Part shown: one piece after another, positions 8,699 through 16,664 of the stretch
Position numbering within the stretch: position 1 is the stretch's first letter
Layout: each line of letters opens with the position of its first letter
NCBI GenBank assembly: GCA_029257185.1
Contig: JARICT010000032.1
Location: forward strand, 20,771-84,770
Direction: 5' to 3'
DNA from: Quadrisphaera sp.
GTDB lineage: Bacteria > Actinomycetota > Actinomycetes > Actinomycetales > Quadrisphaeraceae
DNA: 64,000 nt
Translations under genes and position numbers: made by a program
Notes under the pieces: generated by a model
Database searches by the model: none
What the model was told of the DNA's origin: nothing
What the model saw: the letters and a program-made list of their open reading frames with translations, nothing else

Positions 8699-9960
8699 TG
8701 GCGGCCTCCCGGATCGACGCCGAGGCAGGGTCGGACGGCGGCGCCGACCTCCACCTCGAGCGCGTCACCAAGGCGTTCGGACCCGCGGTGGCCGTCGACG
8801 ACCTGACGCTCACCGTGCCCGCCGGGTCCTTCTTCGCCCTGCTCGGACCCTCGGGGTGCGGCAAGACGACGACGCTGCGGATGGTCGCCGGTCTCGAGGC
8901 GCCGTCCGCGGGGCGCGTCCTCATCGGCGGTCAGGACGTCACGGCCACCAGGCCGCACCAGAGGCCGGTGAACACGGTCTTCCAGAGCTACGCGCTGTTC
9001 CCGCACATGAACGTCGTCGCCAACGTCGCCTTCGGCCTGAAGCGGAGGGGTCAGAAGGACGCGGTGCGCAGCGCCCGGGAGGCCCTCGACCTGGTGGAGC
9101 TGGGTCACATGGCCGAGCGCAAGCCCGGGCAGCTCTCCGGTGGGCAGCAGCAGCGGGTGGCGCTCGCCAGGGCGCTGGTCAACCGCCCGTCGGTGCTGCT
9201 GCTCGACGAGCCGCTCGGCGCCCTGGACCTCAAGCTCCGCCGTCAGATGCAGGGTGAGCTCACCCGCATCCAGGACGACGTGGGCATCACCTTCCTCCAC
9301 GTCACCCACGACCAGGAGGAGGCCATGACCATGGCCGACCAGGTCGCGGTGATGAACGCCGGGAAGGTCGAGCAGATGGGACCTCCCGAGGAGCTGTACG
9401 ACCTGCCGCGGACCGCTTTCGTGGCGAACTTCCTCGGTCAGTCGAACCTGCTGCCGGGCGAGGTCGTCGGTGAGCGCGACGAGGCCCTCGAGGTGTCGCT
9501 GCCCGGCGGGGGCAGGGCTCTCCTGCCGCGCTCACGTGCCGCTGCCACGTCGGGCCGCGTCGTGGTGGGTGTCCGGCCGGAGAAGGTCCACCTGGTCCCC
9601 CAGGGCGCCGACGGCTCCGGCGACGTGCGCGACACCGACGGGGACGAGGGCCTCGGCGACGCGGTGAACGACCTCGGCACCGGGAGGGTCGTCGACGTGG
9701 CGTTCGCCGGCGTCTCGACCCAGTACGTCGTGGACGTGCCCGGCGCCGGACGGCTCTCCGTCTTCGCGCAGAACCTCGGCAGCTCGGTCCGGGTCCGCCG
9801 GGGCGACCGCGTGCGCCTCGCCTGCGCGCCGGCCCACGTCTTCGGTCTCGCCGGGGACGTCGACCTCAGCGCCGGTCTGGGAACCAGCGAGCCCGCCGAC
9901 GAGCGCGCCGCGGTCAGCCCGTCCCCGGCGGACGCGGACGAGAACGTGGGGGTCGGCTGA
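8698..9960 (+). CDS. polyamine ABC importer ATPase (PotA-like)
   Basis: 420 residues. The ABC domain has Walker [11 protein letters not shown] (residues 50-59), the Q-loop VFQSYALFPHM, signature [15 protein letters not shown], Walker B VLLLDEPLGALD and the switch His in HVTHDQEEA. The C-terminal half carries the TOBE-type domain of PotA/MalK-class ATPases (GVRPEKVHLVP). A start further upstream in this frame is ruled out because the preceding gene is coding there. The ATG at 8698 overlaps the potD stop and its own stop overlaps the next ATG, giving coupled translation. Confidence 0.92.
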   Translation: MAASRIDAEAGSDGGADLHLERVTKAFGPAVAVDDLTLTVPAGSFFALLGPSGCGKTTTLRMVAGLEAPSAGRVLIGGQDVTATRPHQRPVNTVFQSYALFPHMNVVANVAFGLKRRGQKDAVRSAREALDLVELGHMAERKPGQLSGGQQQRVALARALVNRPSVLLLDEPLGALDLKLRRQMQGELTRIQDDVGITFLHVTHDQEEAMTMADQVAVMNAGKVEQMGPPEELYDLPRTAFVANFLGQSNLLPGEVVGERDEALEVSLPGGGRALLPRSRAAATSGRVVVGVRPEKVHLVPQGADGSGDVRDTDGDEGLGDAVNDLGTGRVVDVAFAGVSTQYVVDVPGAGRLSVFAQNLGSSVRVRRGDRVRLACAPAHVFGLAGDVDLSAGLGTSEPADERAAVSPSPADADENVGVG

Positions 9961-10886
9961 TGTCGGTCCTCGCGGGGCTGCAGGGCTCCCGGTCCGCTCC
10001 CGGAGCGCCGCCCCAGGACGCGCCGAGCGCGGGGCGGCGCTGGCTGCCCTACCTCCTCCTCGTGCCCGGGCTGCTGTGGCTGGCGATCTTCTTCCTGGCG
10101 CCCATCGTCCTGCTCGCCACCACCTCCCTCCAGACCCCCGTGCCCGACGGCGGTGTCGGTGCGTACCAGCCGGGGTTCGCGGTCTCGAACTACACCGAGG
10201 CGATGGCGGACTACTGGCCGTGGTTCGCCCGGTCCCTCACCTACGGCCTCATCGCGACCGTGCTGGCGCTGCTCATCGGGTACCCGCTCGCCTACGTCAT
10301 CGCCGTGCGCGCCAGGGCCTACCCCCTGCTGCAGCAGCTCCTGCTCGTGGCGGTCATCGCCCCGTTCTTCGTGAGCTTCGTCCTGCGGACCATCGCCTGG
10401 CGCCAGGTCCTCGCCGACGAGAGCATCGTGGTGCAGTCGCTGAAGGCCCTGTCGATCCTGCCCGAGGGAGCGCGCCTCACGGCGACGCCGCTCGCGGTGG
10501 TCGCCGGGCTGACCTACAACTTCATCCCCTTCATGACCCTGCCCATCTACGCCAGCCTCGAGCGCCTCGACCAGCGGCTCGTCGAGGCCGGGGGCGACCT
10601 GTACGCGAGCCCCGCGACGACCTTCTTCCACGTCACCCTGCCGCTCTCCCTGCCGGGCGTGGTGGCTGGCACGCTGCTCACCTTCATCCCCGCCACCGGC
10701 GACTACGTCAACGCCGCGATCCTGGGAGGGCCCGGCTCGGCCATGATCGGCAACGTCATCGAGTCCCGCTTCTTCCGGGTGGTGGACTACCCGACGGCGG
10801 CAGCGCTGTCCTTCATGCTCATGACCGGGATCCTCGTGCTCGTCGCCCTGTACGTGCGCCGCGCGGGGACGGAGGAGCTGCTGTGA
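9960..10886 (+). CDS. polyamine ABC importer permease (PotB-like)
   Basis: 308 residues with six predicted membrane segments, beginning LPYLLLVPGLLWLAIFFLAP. The cytoplasmic EAA loop reads EAGGDLYASPATTFFHVTLP and is followed by FIPATGDYVNAAILGG, the GDY-x-x-x-x-LGG pattern of PotB subunits. It pairs with the next permease to form the channel. Both ends overlap neighbouring genes by one to four bases. Confidence 0.92.
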   Translation: MSVLAGLQGSRSAPGAPPQDAPSAGRRWLPYLLLVPGLLWLAIFFLAPIVLLATTSLQTPVPDGGVGAYQPGFAVSNYTEAMADYWPWFARSLTYGLIATVLALLIGYPLAYVIAVRARAYPLLQQLLLVAVIAPFFVSFVLRTIAWRQVLADESIVVQSLKALSILPEGARLTATPLAVVAGLTYNFIPFMTLPIYASLERLDQRLVEAGGDLYASPATTFFHVTLPLSLPGVVAGTLLTFIPATGDYVNAAILGGPGSAMIGNVIESRFFRVVDYPTAAALSFMLMTGILVLVALYVRRAGTEELL

Positions 10887-11758
10887 GCGCCGGCCAGGTG
10901 CTGGCCGGCACCGAGCTCGCCGAGGACGCGACCCCCGACGGCCACCAGCGGGCGCCGGCAGCCTCCAGGCGGCGCCTCCCGCGCCTCGGGGACGTGCTGC
11001 TGCCGGCGTACGTCGCGCTGGCGATGCTCTACCTCATGGTGCCGATCGCCTACACCGTGGCGTTCTCGTTCAACGACGGCGGCCGGTCCAACATCTCGTG
11101 GCGCGGCTTCACCCTCGACAACTGGAAGAACCCCTGCGGGGCCCCGGGGGTGTGCGGCGCGGTCGTCAACAGCCTCACCATCGGTGCGGTCGCCACCGTG
11201 GTCGCCACCGTGCTCGGAACCCTCATCGCCATCGCGCTCGTGCGCTACCGCTTCAAGGGCCGAGGGCCGATCAACCTGCTGATCTTCCTGCCGATGGCCA
11301 CCCCCGAGGTGGTCCTGGGGGCGTCCCTGCTCTCCCAGTTCCTGAACCTGCGGATCACGCCGGGCTACTGGACCGTCGTCGTGGCCCACATCATGTTCTG
11401 CCTGAGCTTCGTGGTGGTGACGGTGAAGGCCAGGGTCTCCAGCCTGGACCCGGCCCTCGAGGAGGCCGCCGGGGACCTGTACGCGTCGCCGCTCACGACC
11501 TTCTGGCGCGTCACCCTGCCGCTGCTGGCGCCAGGCATCGTCGCGGCCGCGCTGCTCAGCTTCGCCCTGAGCTTCGACGACTTCATCATCACCAACTTCA
11601 ACTCCGGCTCGGTCGACACCTTCCCGAAGTTCGTCTACGTCGCCGCCGCCCGCGGCATCCCGGCGCAGGCCAACGTCATCGGGTCGGCGATGTTCCTCGG
11701 GATCCTCGCTGTCGTCGTGATCGGTCGTGCCCTCTCAGCCCGCAGGAGCCGCTCATGA
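10883..11758 (+). CDS. polyamine ABC importer permease (PotC-like)
   Basis: 291 residues from the GTG that overlaps the PotB stop (GTGA). Six membrane segments are expected. The EAA loop reads EAAGDLYASPLTTFWRVTLP and is followed by LSFALSFDDFIITNF, the SFDDF pattern of PotC. This completes importer 1 (potDABC). The stop overlaps the start of the saccharopine-dehydrogenase-like gene, so that enzyme is translated as part of the transporter operon. Confidence 0.92.
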   Translation: MSAGQVLAGTELAEDATPDGHQRAPAASRRRLPRLGDVLLPAYVALAMLYLMVPIAYTVAFSFNDGGRSNISWRGFTLDNWKNPCGAPGVCGAVVNSLTIGAVATVVATVLGTLIAIALVRYRFKGRGPINLLIFLPMATPEVVLGASLLSQFLNLRITPGYWTVVVAHIMFCLSFVVVTVKARVSSLDPALEEAAGDLYASPLTTFWRVTLPLLAPGIVAAALLSFALSFDDFIITNFNSGSVDTFPKFVYVAAARGIPAQANVIGSAMFLGILAVVVIGRALSARRSRS

Positions 11759-13041
11759 CCTCGTCCACCCCCTCGATGCGCGTCCTCGTCGTCGGGTCGG
11801 GGGGTGTGGGCGACGCGGTCGCCCGCATCGCCGCCCGTCGCGGCTTCTTCGCGGCCATGGTCATGGCCGACCACGACCTCGCCCGCGCGCAGCGCAGCGT
11901 GGCGGGGGTCCTCGAGCGCCACCCCGGCGAGCAGCGCTTCACCGCGGCGCAGGTCGACGCCTCCTCCGCCGAGGCCGTGAGCGCGCTGGCCCGGGAGCAC
12001 GGCGCCACGCACGTCCTCAACGCCGTCGACCCCCGGTTCGTCATGCCGGTCCTCGACGGTGCGCTGGCGGCCGGCGCCGACTACCTCGACATGGCGATGT
12101 CGCTCTCGACACCCCACCCGGAACGCCCGCACGAGGAGACGGGGCAGAAGCTCGGCGACGAGCAGTACGCCCGGTCGGGGGACTGGGAGGCCGCGGGCCG
12201 CCTGGCGCTCGTGGGCATCGGCGTGGAGCCCGGCCTCTCCAACGTCCTCGCCCGCTACGCCGTGGACCACCTGTTCCAGAGCGTGGACGAGCTGGGCGTG
12301 CGCGACGGCGCCAACCTGGCCGTGACCGACGAGGACGGCAACGAGATCTTCGCGCCGTCGTTCTCGATCTGGACGACGATCGAGGAGTGCCTCAACCCCC
12401 CGGTCATCTACGAGCGCGAGGGCGGCTGGCGCACGACGGCGGCCTTCGCCGAGCCGGAGACGTTCGACTTCCCCGGCGGGATCGGACCGGTGGAGTGCGT
12501 GCACGTGGAGCACGAGGAGGTCCTCATGCTGCCGCGCACGCTGCCTGCGCGGCGGGTGACCTTCAAGTACGGGCTGGGGGAGGAGTTCATCGGGGTGCTG
12601 CGCACGCTGCACGCGCTCGGGCTCGACTCCACCTCGCCGGTGCCGGTCAAGGGCGTCCCGGTGGCGCCGCGCGACGTCGTCGCCGCGGTGCTCCCCGACC
12701 CCGCCAGCATCGGCCCGCGGATGACCGGGACCACCTGCGCGGGCGTGCTCGTCACCGGGACCGGCACCGACGGCGAGCCTCGCGAGGCATACCTGCACCA
12801 CCTGGTGGACAACGCCTGGTCGATGGCCGAGTACGGGTCGCAGTGCGTGGTGTGGCAGACCGCGGTGAACCCGGTGGTGGCCCTGGAGCTGCTCGCGACC
12901 GGCGCCTGGTCGGCGACCGGCGTGCGCGGGCCCGAGGAGCTCGACGCGGTGCCGTTCTTGGAGCTCCTCTCCGCCCCCGAGACCGAGGGCGGCTACGGTT
13001 CGCCGTGGGCGCTGCAGGAGCGGGCGCCGACGAGCGGCTGA
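11755..13041 (+). CDS. saccharopine dehydrogenase family protein
   Basis: 428 residues. The N-terminal Rossmann fold begins RVLVVGSGGVGDAVARIAARRG, and the middle has VGIGVEPGLSNVLARYA, the motif that saccharopine reductase (Lys9), carboxynorspermidine dehydrogenase and related enzymes share around the substrate site. The family reversibly reduces or oxidises a secondary-amine adduct with NAD(P)H. Close relatives make or split carboxy-polyamines, and this gene is the last member of a coupled polyamine-importer operon (ATGA overlap), so a polyamine-derived adduct is the best guess. The exact reaction is unknown. Lysine metabolism is less likely, because no lysine genes are near. Confidence 0.75.
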   Translation: MTSSTPSMRVLVVGSGGVGDAVARIAARRGFFAAMVMADHDLARAQRSVAGVLERHPGEQRFTAAQVDASSAEAVSALAREHGATHVLNAVDPRFVMPVLDGALAAGADYLDMAMSLSTPHPERPHEETGQKLGDEQYARSGDWEAAGRLALVGIGVEPGLSNVLARYAVDHLFQSVDELGVRDGANLAVTDEDGNEIFAPSFSIWTTIEECLNPPVIYEREGGWRTTAAFAEPETFDFPGGIGPVECVHVEHEEVLMLPRTLPARRVTFKYGLGEEFIGVLRTLHALGLDSTSPVPVKGVPVAPRDVVAAVLPDPASIGPRMTGTTCAGVLVTGTGTDGEPREAYLHHLVDNAWSMAEYGSQCVVWQTAVNPVVALELLATGAWSATGVRGPEELDAVPFLELLSAPETEGGYGSPWALQERAPTSG

Positions 13042-13045
13042 GACG

Positions 13046-13073
13046 TGACGGGAGCCCCCGACGCTCCCGCCCG
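13046..13073 (+). terminator. hairpin after the importer-1 operon
   Basis: Just after the stop at 13041, GGGAGC and GCTCCC form a 6-bp stem with a short C-rich loop. A weak terminator is possible; no T-tract follows. Confidence 0.3.
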
Positions 13074-13098
13074 CAGCGTCGTCGTCGCCGAGGTTCGG

Positions 13099-13119
13099 TC
13101 CCTCGTGCCAACTGAGGGA
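13099..13119 (+). promoter_or_regulatory. hairpin that buries the Shine-Dalgarno sequence of the SMR gene
   Basis: TCCCTC (13099-13104) pairs perfectly with GAGGGA (13114-13119), the ribosome-binding sequence of the GTG at 13127, with a 9-base loop between. Translation would need the hairpin opened. Guanidinium exporters of this family are often under riboswitch control, but the ACGR loops of the guanidine-II class are absent here. Confidence 0.45.
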
Positions 13120-13126
13120 GATCGTC

Positions 13127-13450
13127 GTGGCGTGGTTGTTGATCGTGATCGCCGGCCTGCTCGAGACCGGGTTCGCCGTGTCGCTGAAGTACAGCGAGGG
13201 GTTCTCGCGCCTCGTGCCCAGCGTGGCGTTCGTCGTCTTCGCCGTCGGGAGCTTCGTGCTGCTGAGCACGGGTCTGCGGAGCCTCCCGGTGGGCCCGGCC
13301 TATGCCGTGTGGACGGGCATCGGTGCGGCGGGCACCGCGATCGTCGGGATGATCTTCCTGGGGGAGTCCACGGCGGTGCTCAAGCTGGTCTCGATCGTGC
13401 TCATCGTCGCCGGGGTGGTCGGGCTGCAGCTGTCCAGCGCCGCCTCGTGA
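13127..13450 (+). CDS. small multidrug resistance (SMR) transporter, SugE/Gdx-like
   Basis: 107 residues with four transmembrane helices. It starts MAWLLIVIAGLLETGFAVSL, with the essential membrane Glu in helix 1, and has GPAYAVWTGIGAAGTAIVG in helix 3. Residues such as the YAVWTGIG segment are shared by guanidinium exporters (Gdx/SugE) and EmrE-like drug pumps. A guanidine or small-cation exporter is the likelier reading in a nitrogen-compound cluster, but substrate class is not proven. SMR proteins work as antiparallel dimers; no second SMR gene is adjacent, which suits a homodimeric Gdx. GTG start with GAGGGAG seven bases upstream. Confidence 0.85.
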   Translation: MAWLLIVIAGLLETGFAVSLKYSEGFSRLVPSVAFVVFAVGSFVLLSTGLRSLPVGPAYAVWTGIGAAGTAIVGMIFLGESTAVLKLVSIVLIVAGVVGLQLSSAAS

Positions 13451-13470
13451 CGCGGAGGCGTCCCTCGCCC

Positions 13471-13551
13471 GGCTCGCCGACCCGCCCGCCGTCCTCCGGC
13501 TCGCCGACCCGCCCGCCGTCCTCCTGCTCGCCGACCCGCCCGCCGTCCTCC
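13471..13551 (+). repeat. three tandem copies of a 27-bp repeat
   Basis: Copies at 13471-13497, 13498-13524 and 13525-13551 share a core of CTCGCCGACCCGCCCGCCGT and differ at one or two bases. They lie in the non-coding gap 13451-13703, which otherwise holds nothing I recognise. Because 27 is a multiple of three, the array also makes a repetitive open frame on the minus strand, which I do not take as a gene. Confidence 0.85.
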
Positions 13552-13703
13552 TGCTCGACGAGCCGACCGACCGCCTCCCCTCCTGGACGCCGCCCCTGCG
13601 AGACGACCCGGACGGGCGGGCTGGGTGCTGGCGCTCGGCGGGGGTGAATACCGTGTCCGCGCCAGGACCGATCACCTTCCCTCCACGGCCTGGCACGGAG
13701 GTC

Positions 13704-13778
13704 ATGATGAGCACGACCGGGCGGACCGGCACCGCGCTGGCCACGGCGCCGGCAGACGTCGACCGGGCGGCGCCGTGA
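13704..13778 (+). CDS. 24-residue leader ORF coupled to the binding-protein gene
   Basis: ATGATG at 13704 follows GGAGGTC, the best ribosome-binding site in this gap. The frame runs 24 codons (start MMSTTGRTGTA, end DVDRAAP) and its stop overlaps the GTG start of the next gene as GTGA. That next start has no Shine-Dalgarno sequence of its own, so this ORF probably exists to load ribosomes onto it. The peptide has no recognisable function. Confidence 0.5.
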   Translation: MMSTTGRTGTALATAPADVDRAAP

Positions 13779-14980
13779 GCGGCCCGCACGGCGCCGGCCT
13801 GCGCCGCGAGCGTCGACCGACCGGTGACGGTGATCCGCTGCGCGTGCTCGTGCCAGCCGCCACGGCCGCACGGCTGAGCCGACGCTCGTTCCTCTCCGCG
13901 GCAGCCCTGGCCGGTGGCATCGCGGGGCTCGCCGGCTGCGGCGAGACGTCGCCGACCGCCAAGACCTCCTCCGACGGCGGGCTCGAGGACGTCCTGAGCC
14001 TCTACAGCTGGGACGACTACGACGACCCCGACGTCCTCGAGGGCTTCAGCGTCGCCGTCGGGCCTGAGGTCCGCCTCGACAGCTTCGGGTCCAACGAGGA
14101 GATGATCGCCAAGCTGGTCGAGGCGAAGGGCGGCTCGGGCTACGACGTCGTGGTCCCGTCGAGCTACTACGTCCAGCTCATGGTCCAGAACCAGCTGTTG
14201 ATGGAGCTCAACCACGAGCTGCTCCCCCACCTGGCCAACGTGATGAGCGAGTTCCGGGACCCGGCGTTCGACCCCGGCAACGTGCACACCGTGGTGAAGG
14301 CGTGGGGGACCACCGGCTTCGCCTATGACACGCAGGCGATCACCCGTCCGCTGGCGACCTGGGAGGACTTCTTCGACGCCGCCCAGAACGAGGCGTCGGG
14401 CGCGGTGTCGCTCTCGGAGGACCCCGGCGAGGTGGTCTACGCGTACTTCAACGCCCGGGGCGTCGACGAGAACACCACCGACGACGCGGACTACGACGCG
14501 GCGCAGGAGTTCCTCGTGGGCACCATCGCCCCCCACGTCCAGGCGTTCGACCCCAACCCTGGGACCTCGGTCATCCCGGGGAACGAGCGCGTCCTCGTCC
14601 AGGCGTGGAACGGCGACGCGCGCCTCGGGAAGCTGGGCAGCGACGACCCGGAGCGATGGCGGTGGGTCCTGCCCTCCCCGACGAACCTGTGGCAGGACAA
14701 CTGGGCCATCGCCAGCGGAGCCCCGCACCCGGTGGCCGCCCACGCGTTCATCAACCACGTCCTCGATCCCGCGGTCTCGCTGACCGAGCTGGAGTACATC
14801 GGGTACAGCACCGCCATCGACGGCGTGCAGGCGGCGGCGGAGGCCGCCGGGGTGGAGATGCTCGAGATGATCTTCTTCGGGGAGGAGCAGCTGGCGACCA
14901 TGACGGAGGGCCGGCTCACGCAGCTCACCCACCGCCAGGCCACGATCGTGGACGCGATGAGGGCCGTCGTCGAGGGCTGA
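13775..14980 (+). CDS. spermidine/putrescine-type ABC substrate-binding lipoprotein, orphan copy
   Basis: 401 residues. After [27 protein letters not shown] residues, the N terminus shows a Tat motif (Arg36-Arg37) and a lipobox LAGC (Cys55). The mature part is PotD-like: [43 protein letters not shown]. It is strikingly similar along its length to the binding protein at 19680, including the odd pre-signal segment PLRVL-x-P-x-ATAA. It is not followed by its own permeases; the oxidase, amidohydrolase and second importer come next, so it may serve importer 2 as an alternative receptor. GTG start by coupling to the leader ORF. Confidence 0.85.
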   Translation: MSGPHGAGLRRERRPTGDGDPLRVLVPAATAARLSRRSFLSAAALAGGIAGLAGCGETSPTAKTSSDGGLEDVLSLYSWDDYDDPDVLEGFSVAVGPEVRLDSFGSNEEMIAKLVEAKGGSGYDVVVPSSYYVQLMVQNQLLMELNHELLPHLANVMSEFRDPAFDPGNVHTVVKAWGTTGFAYDTQAITRPLATWEDFFDAAQNEASGAVSLSEDPGEVVYAYFNARGVDENTTDDADYDAAQEFLVGTIAPHVQAFDPNPGTSVIPGNERVLVQAWNGDARLGKLGSDDPERWRWVLPSPTNLWQDNWAIASGAPHPVAAHAFINHVLDPAVSLTELEYIGYSTAIDGVQAAAEAAGVEMLEMIFFGEEQLATMTEGRLTQLTHRQATIVDAMRAVVEG

Positions 14981-15008
14981 TTCGCCGGGGGTGACCGCGG
15001 GTGACTGC

Positions 15009-15022
15009 GGGGCGCCGGCCCC
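15009..15022 (+). terminator. short GC hairpin after the orphan binding protein
   Basis: GGGGC (15009-15013) and GCCCC (15018-15022) close a GCCG tetraloop 29 bases after the stop. Weak terminator candidate. The rest of the 193-base gap up to 15173 shows only the ribosome-binding GAGGAGG of the next gene. Confidence 0.35.
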
Positions 15023-15173
15023 CCACGAGATCCGTCGTCGTGCGTCCGTTCGGGTGTCGAGACCCTCCGTTCTCGATGGTCACGCTGCCGGATTTCCGTG
15101 ATCCACGCCCGGACGGGTACGGTCGCGTCGTCGGCGCCGACACCGGTTCGCGCCGCACGACGAGGAGGTCACC

Positions 15174-16664
15174 GTGGCAACGGTTCCGATGTCCGGGACG
15201 CACGACGGAGCAGGTTCCTGGGCCGGGGTGCGTCCCGATCCGGGCGCGGTGGACACGCTGCTGGCGGGTGCCCGGGTGGCCCCGTACTGGCTGGACCGGG
15301 CGGAGCGTCCCGCGGCCCTGCCCCCGCTGATCACCGAGGAGCGCGCCGACCTGGTGGTCGTGGGCGGAGGGTTCACGGGGCTGTGGGCGGCGCTGAGCGC
15401 GGTGGAGCGCGACCCCGGGCGCAGCGTGGTCCTCATCGAGGGTGACCGGATCGCCGAGCACGCGTCGGGGCGCAACGGCGGGTTCATGTCCTCCTCGCTG
15501 ACGCACGGGCTCGCGCACGGGCTGGACCGCTTCCCCGACGAGCTGCCCGCCCTGCTGCGGCTCGGCGCTCAGACGCTCGACACCATCGAGGACGCCATCA
15601 CCCGTCACGGCATCGACTGCGGGTTCGAGCGCACCGGGGAGCTCACGGTCGCCGTCGCGCCGTGGCAGGCGGAGGAGCTCACCGAGCTCCACGCGACCGC
15701 GACCGAGCTCGGGGAGACCACGCGGCTGCTGGACGGCGAGCAGATGCGCGCCGAGGTCGCCTCGCCCACCTACCTGGGCGGGCTCGAGGACCCGGGGTGC
15801 GCCCTGGTCGACCCGGCGCGCCTGGCGTGGGGCCTGACCGACGCCTGCCGGCGCCTGGGGGTGAGGTTCTTCGAGAACACGCGCGTCGAGGCGCTCGAGC
15901 GCGAGGGCACCGAGGTGGTGGTGCGCACGACGGCGTCGCTGGGCACCGGGTCCGTGCGGGCTCAGAGGGTGCTGCTGGCGACGGCGGCGATCCCCGGGCT
16001 GCTGCCGGCGATGCGCTCGCGCGTGGTGCCGGTCTGGGACTACTCGGTGATGACCGAGCCGCTGCCCGCCGACGTCCGGGCGTCCCTGGGCTGGTCGGGG
16101 CGCCAGGGGATCGGTGACGCCGGCAACCGCTTCCACTACTACCGGCTGACCCACGACGACCGGCTGCTGTTCGGCGGCTACGACGCCATCTACCCCTTCG
16201 GTGGCGGTCAGCGGTCGGGGCCGCGCGACACGCGCGACCGGGCGCGGCACGAGCCGACGACGCAGATGCTGGGGGAGCACCTGCTGGCGACCTTCCCCCA
16301 GCTGGAGGGGGTGCGGGCGAGCCACACGTGGGGCGGGGCGGTGGACACCTGCAGCCGCTTCAACCCGTTCTGGGGGACGTCGATGCGCGGTCAGGTCGGC
16401 TACGTGCTGGGCTTCACCGGCCTGGGCGTCGGCGCGTCGAACTTCGGGGCGCGCACCGCGCTGGACCTCGTCGACGGGATCGACTCCGAGGCGACGCGGC
16501 TGGAGATGGTGCGCAAGCGCCCGCTGCCCTTCCCTCCCGAGCCGCTGCGATGGGTGGGCATCCAGATCACCCGCCACCAGCTGGCGCGGGCGGACGCGAA
16601 CGGGGGTCGCCGCAGCCTGTGGCTCAAGGCGCTCGACGCCGCGGGGCTGGGGTTCGACTCGTGA
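15174..16664 (+). CDS. FAD-dependent amine oxidoreductase, PuuB-like (second copy)
   Basis: 496 residues. Rossmann motif DLVVVGGGFTGLWAALSAVE, then IEGDRIAEHASGRNGGF, and a C-terminal GFTGLGVGASNFGAR that completes the FAD site. The same family as the oxidase at 2419 but clearly diverged, with an N-terminal extension of about 50 residues (LAGARVAPYWLDRA) typical of gamma-glutamylputrescine oxidase-like proteins. Expected reaction: oxidative deamination of a polyamine or conjugate to an aldehyde. GTG start with GAGGAGG eight bases upstream. Its stop overlaps the amidohydrolase start (GTGA). It is first in an operon running through to 22626. Confidence 0.85.
   Translation: MATVPMSGTHDGAGSWAGVRPDPGAVDTLLAGARVAPYWLDRAERPAALPPLITEERADLVVVGGGFTGLWAALSAVERDPGRSVVLIEGDRIAEHASGRNGGFMSSSLTHGLAHGLDRFPDELPALLRLGAQTLDTIEDAITRHGIDCGFERTGELTVAVAPWQAEELTELHATATELGETTRLLDGEQMRAEVASPTYLGGLEDPGCALVDPARLAWGLTDACRRLGVRFFENTRVEALEREGTEVVVRTTASLGTGSVRAQRVLLATAAIPGLLPAMRSRVVPVWDYSVMTEPLPADVRASLGWSGRQGIGDAGNRFHYYRLTHDDRLLFGGYDAIYPFGGGQRSGPRDTRDRARHEPTTQMLGEHLLATFPQLEGVRASHTWGGAVDTCSRFNPFWGTSMRGQVGYVLGFTGLGVGASNFGARTALDLVDGIDSEATRLEMVRKRPLPFPPEPLRWVGIQITRHQLARADANGGRRSLWLKALDAAGLGFDS

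Noticed and set aside
13042..13127. Guanidine-II (mini-ykkC) riboswitch before the SMR gene
   Set aside because: Two hairpins exist, the second holding the ribosome-binding site, but neither loop has the required ACGR sequence.
13401..13871. Minus-strand frame with a GRVGEQEDG-type nine-residue repeat
   Set aside because: It is only the 27-bp DNA repeat read in frame. It has no start signal and overlaps the leader ORF and receptor start.
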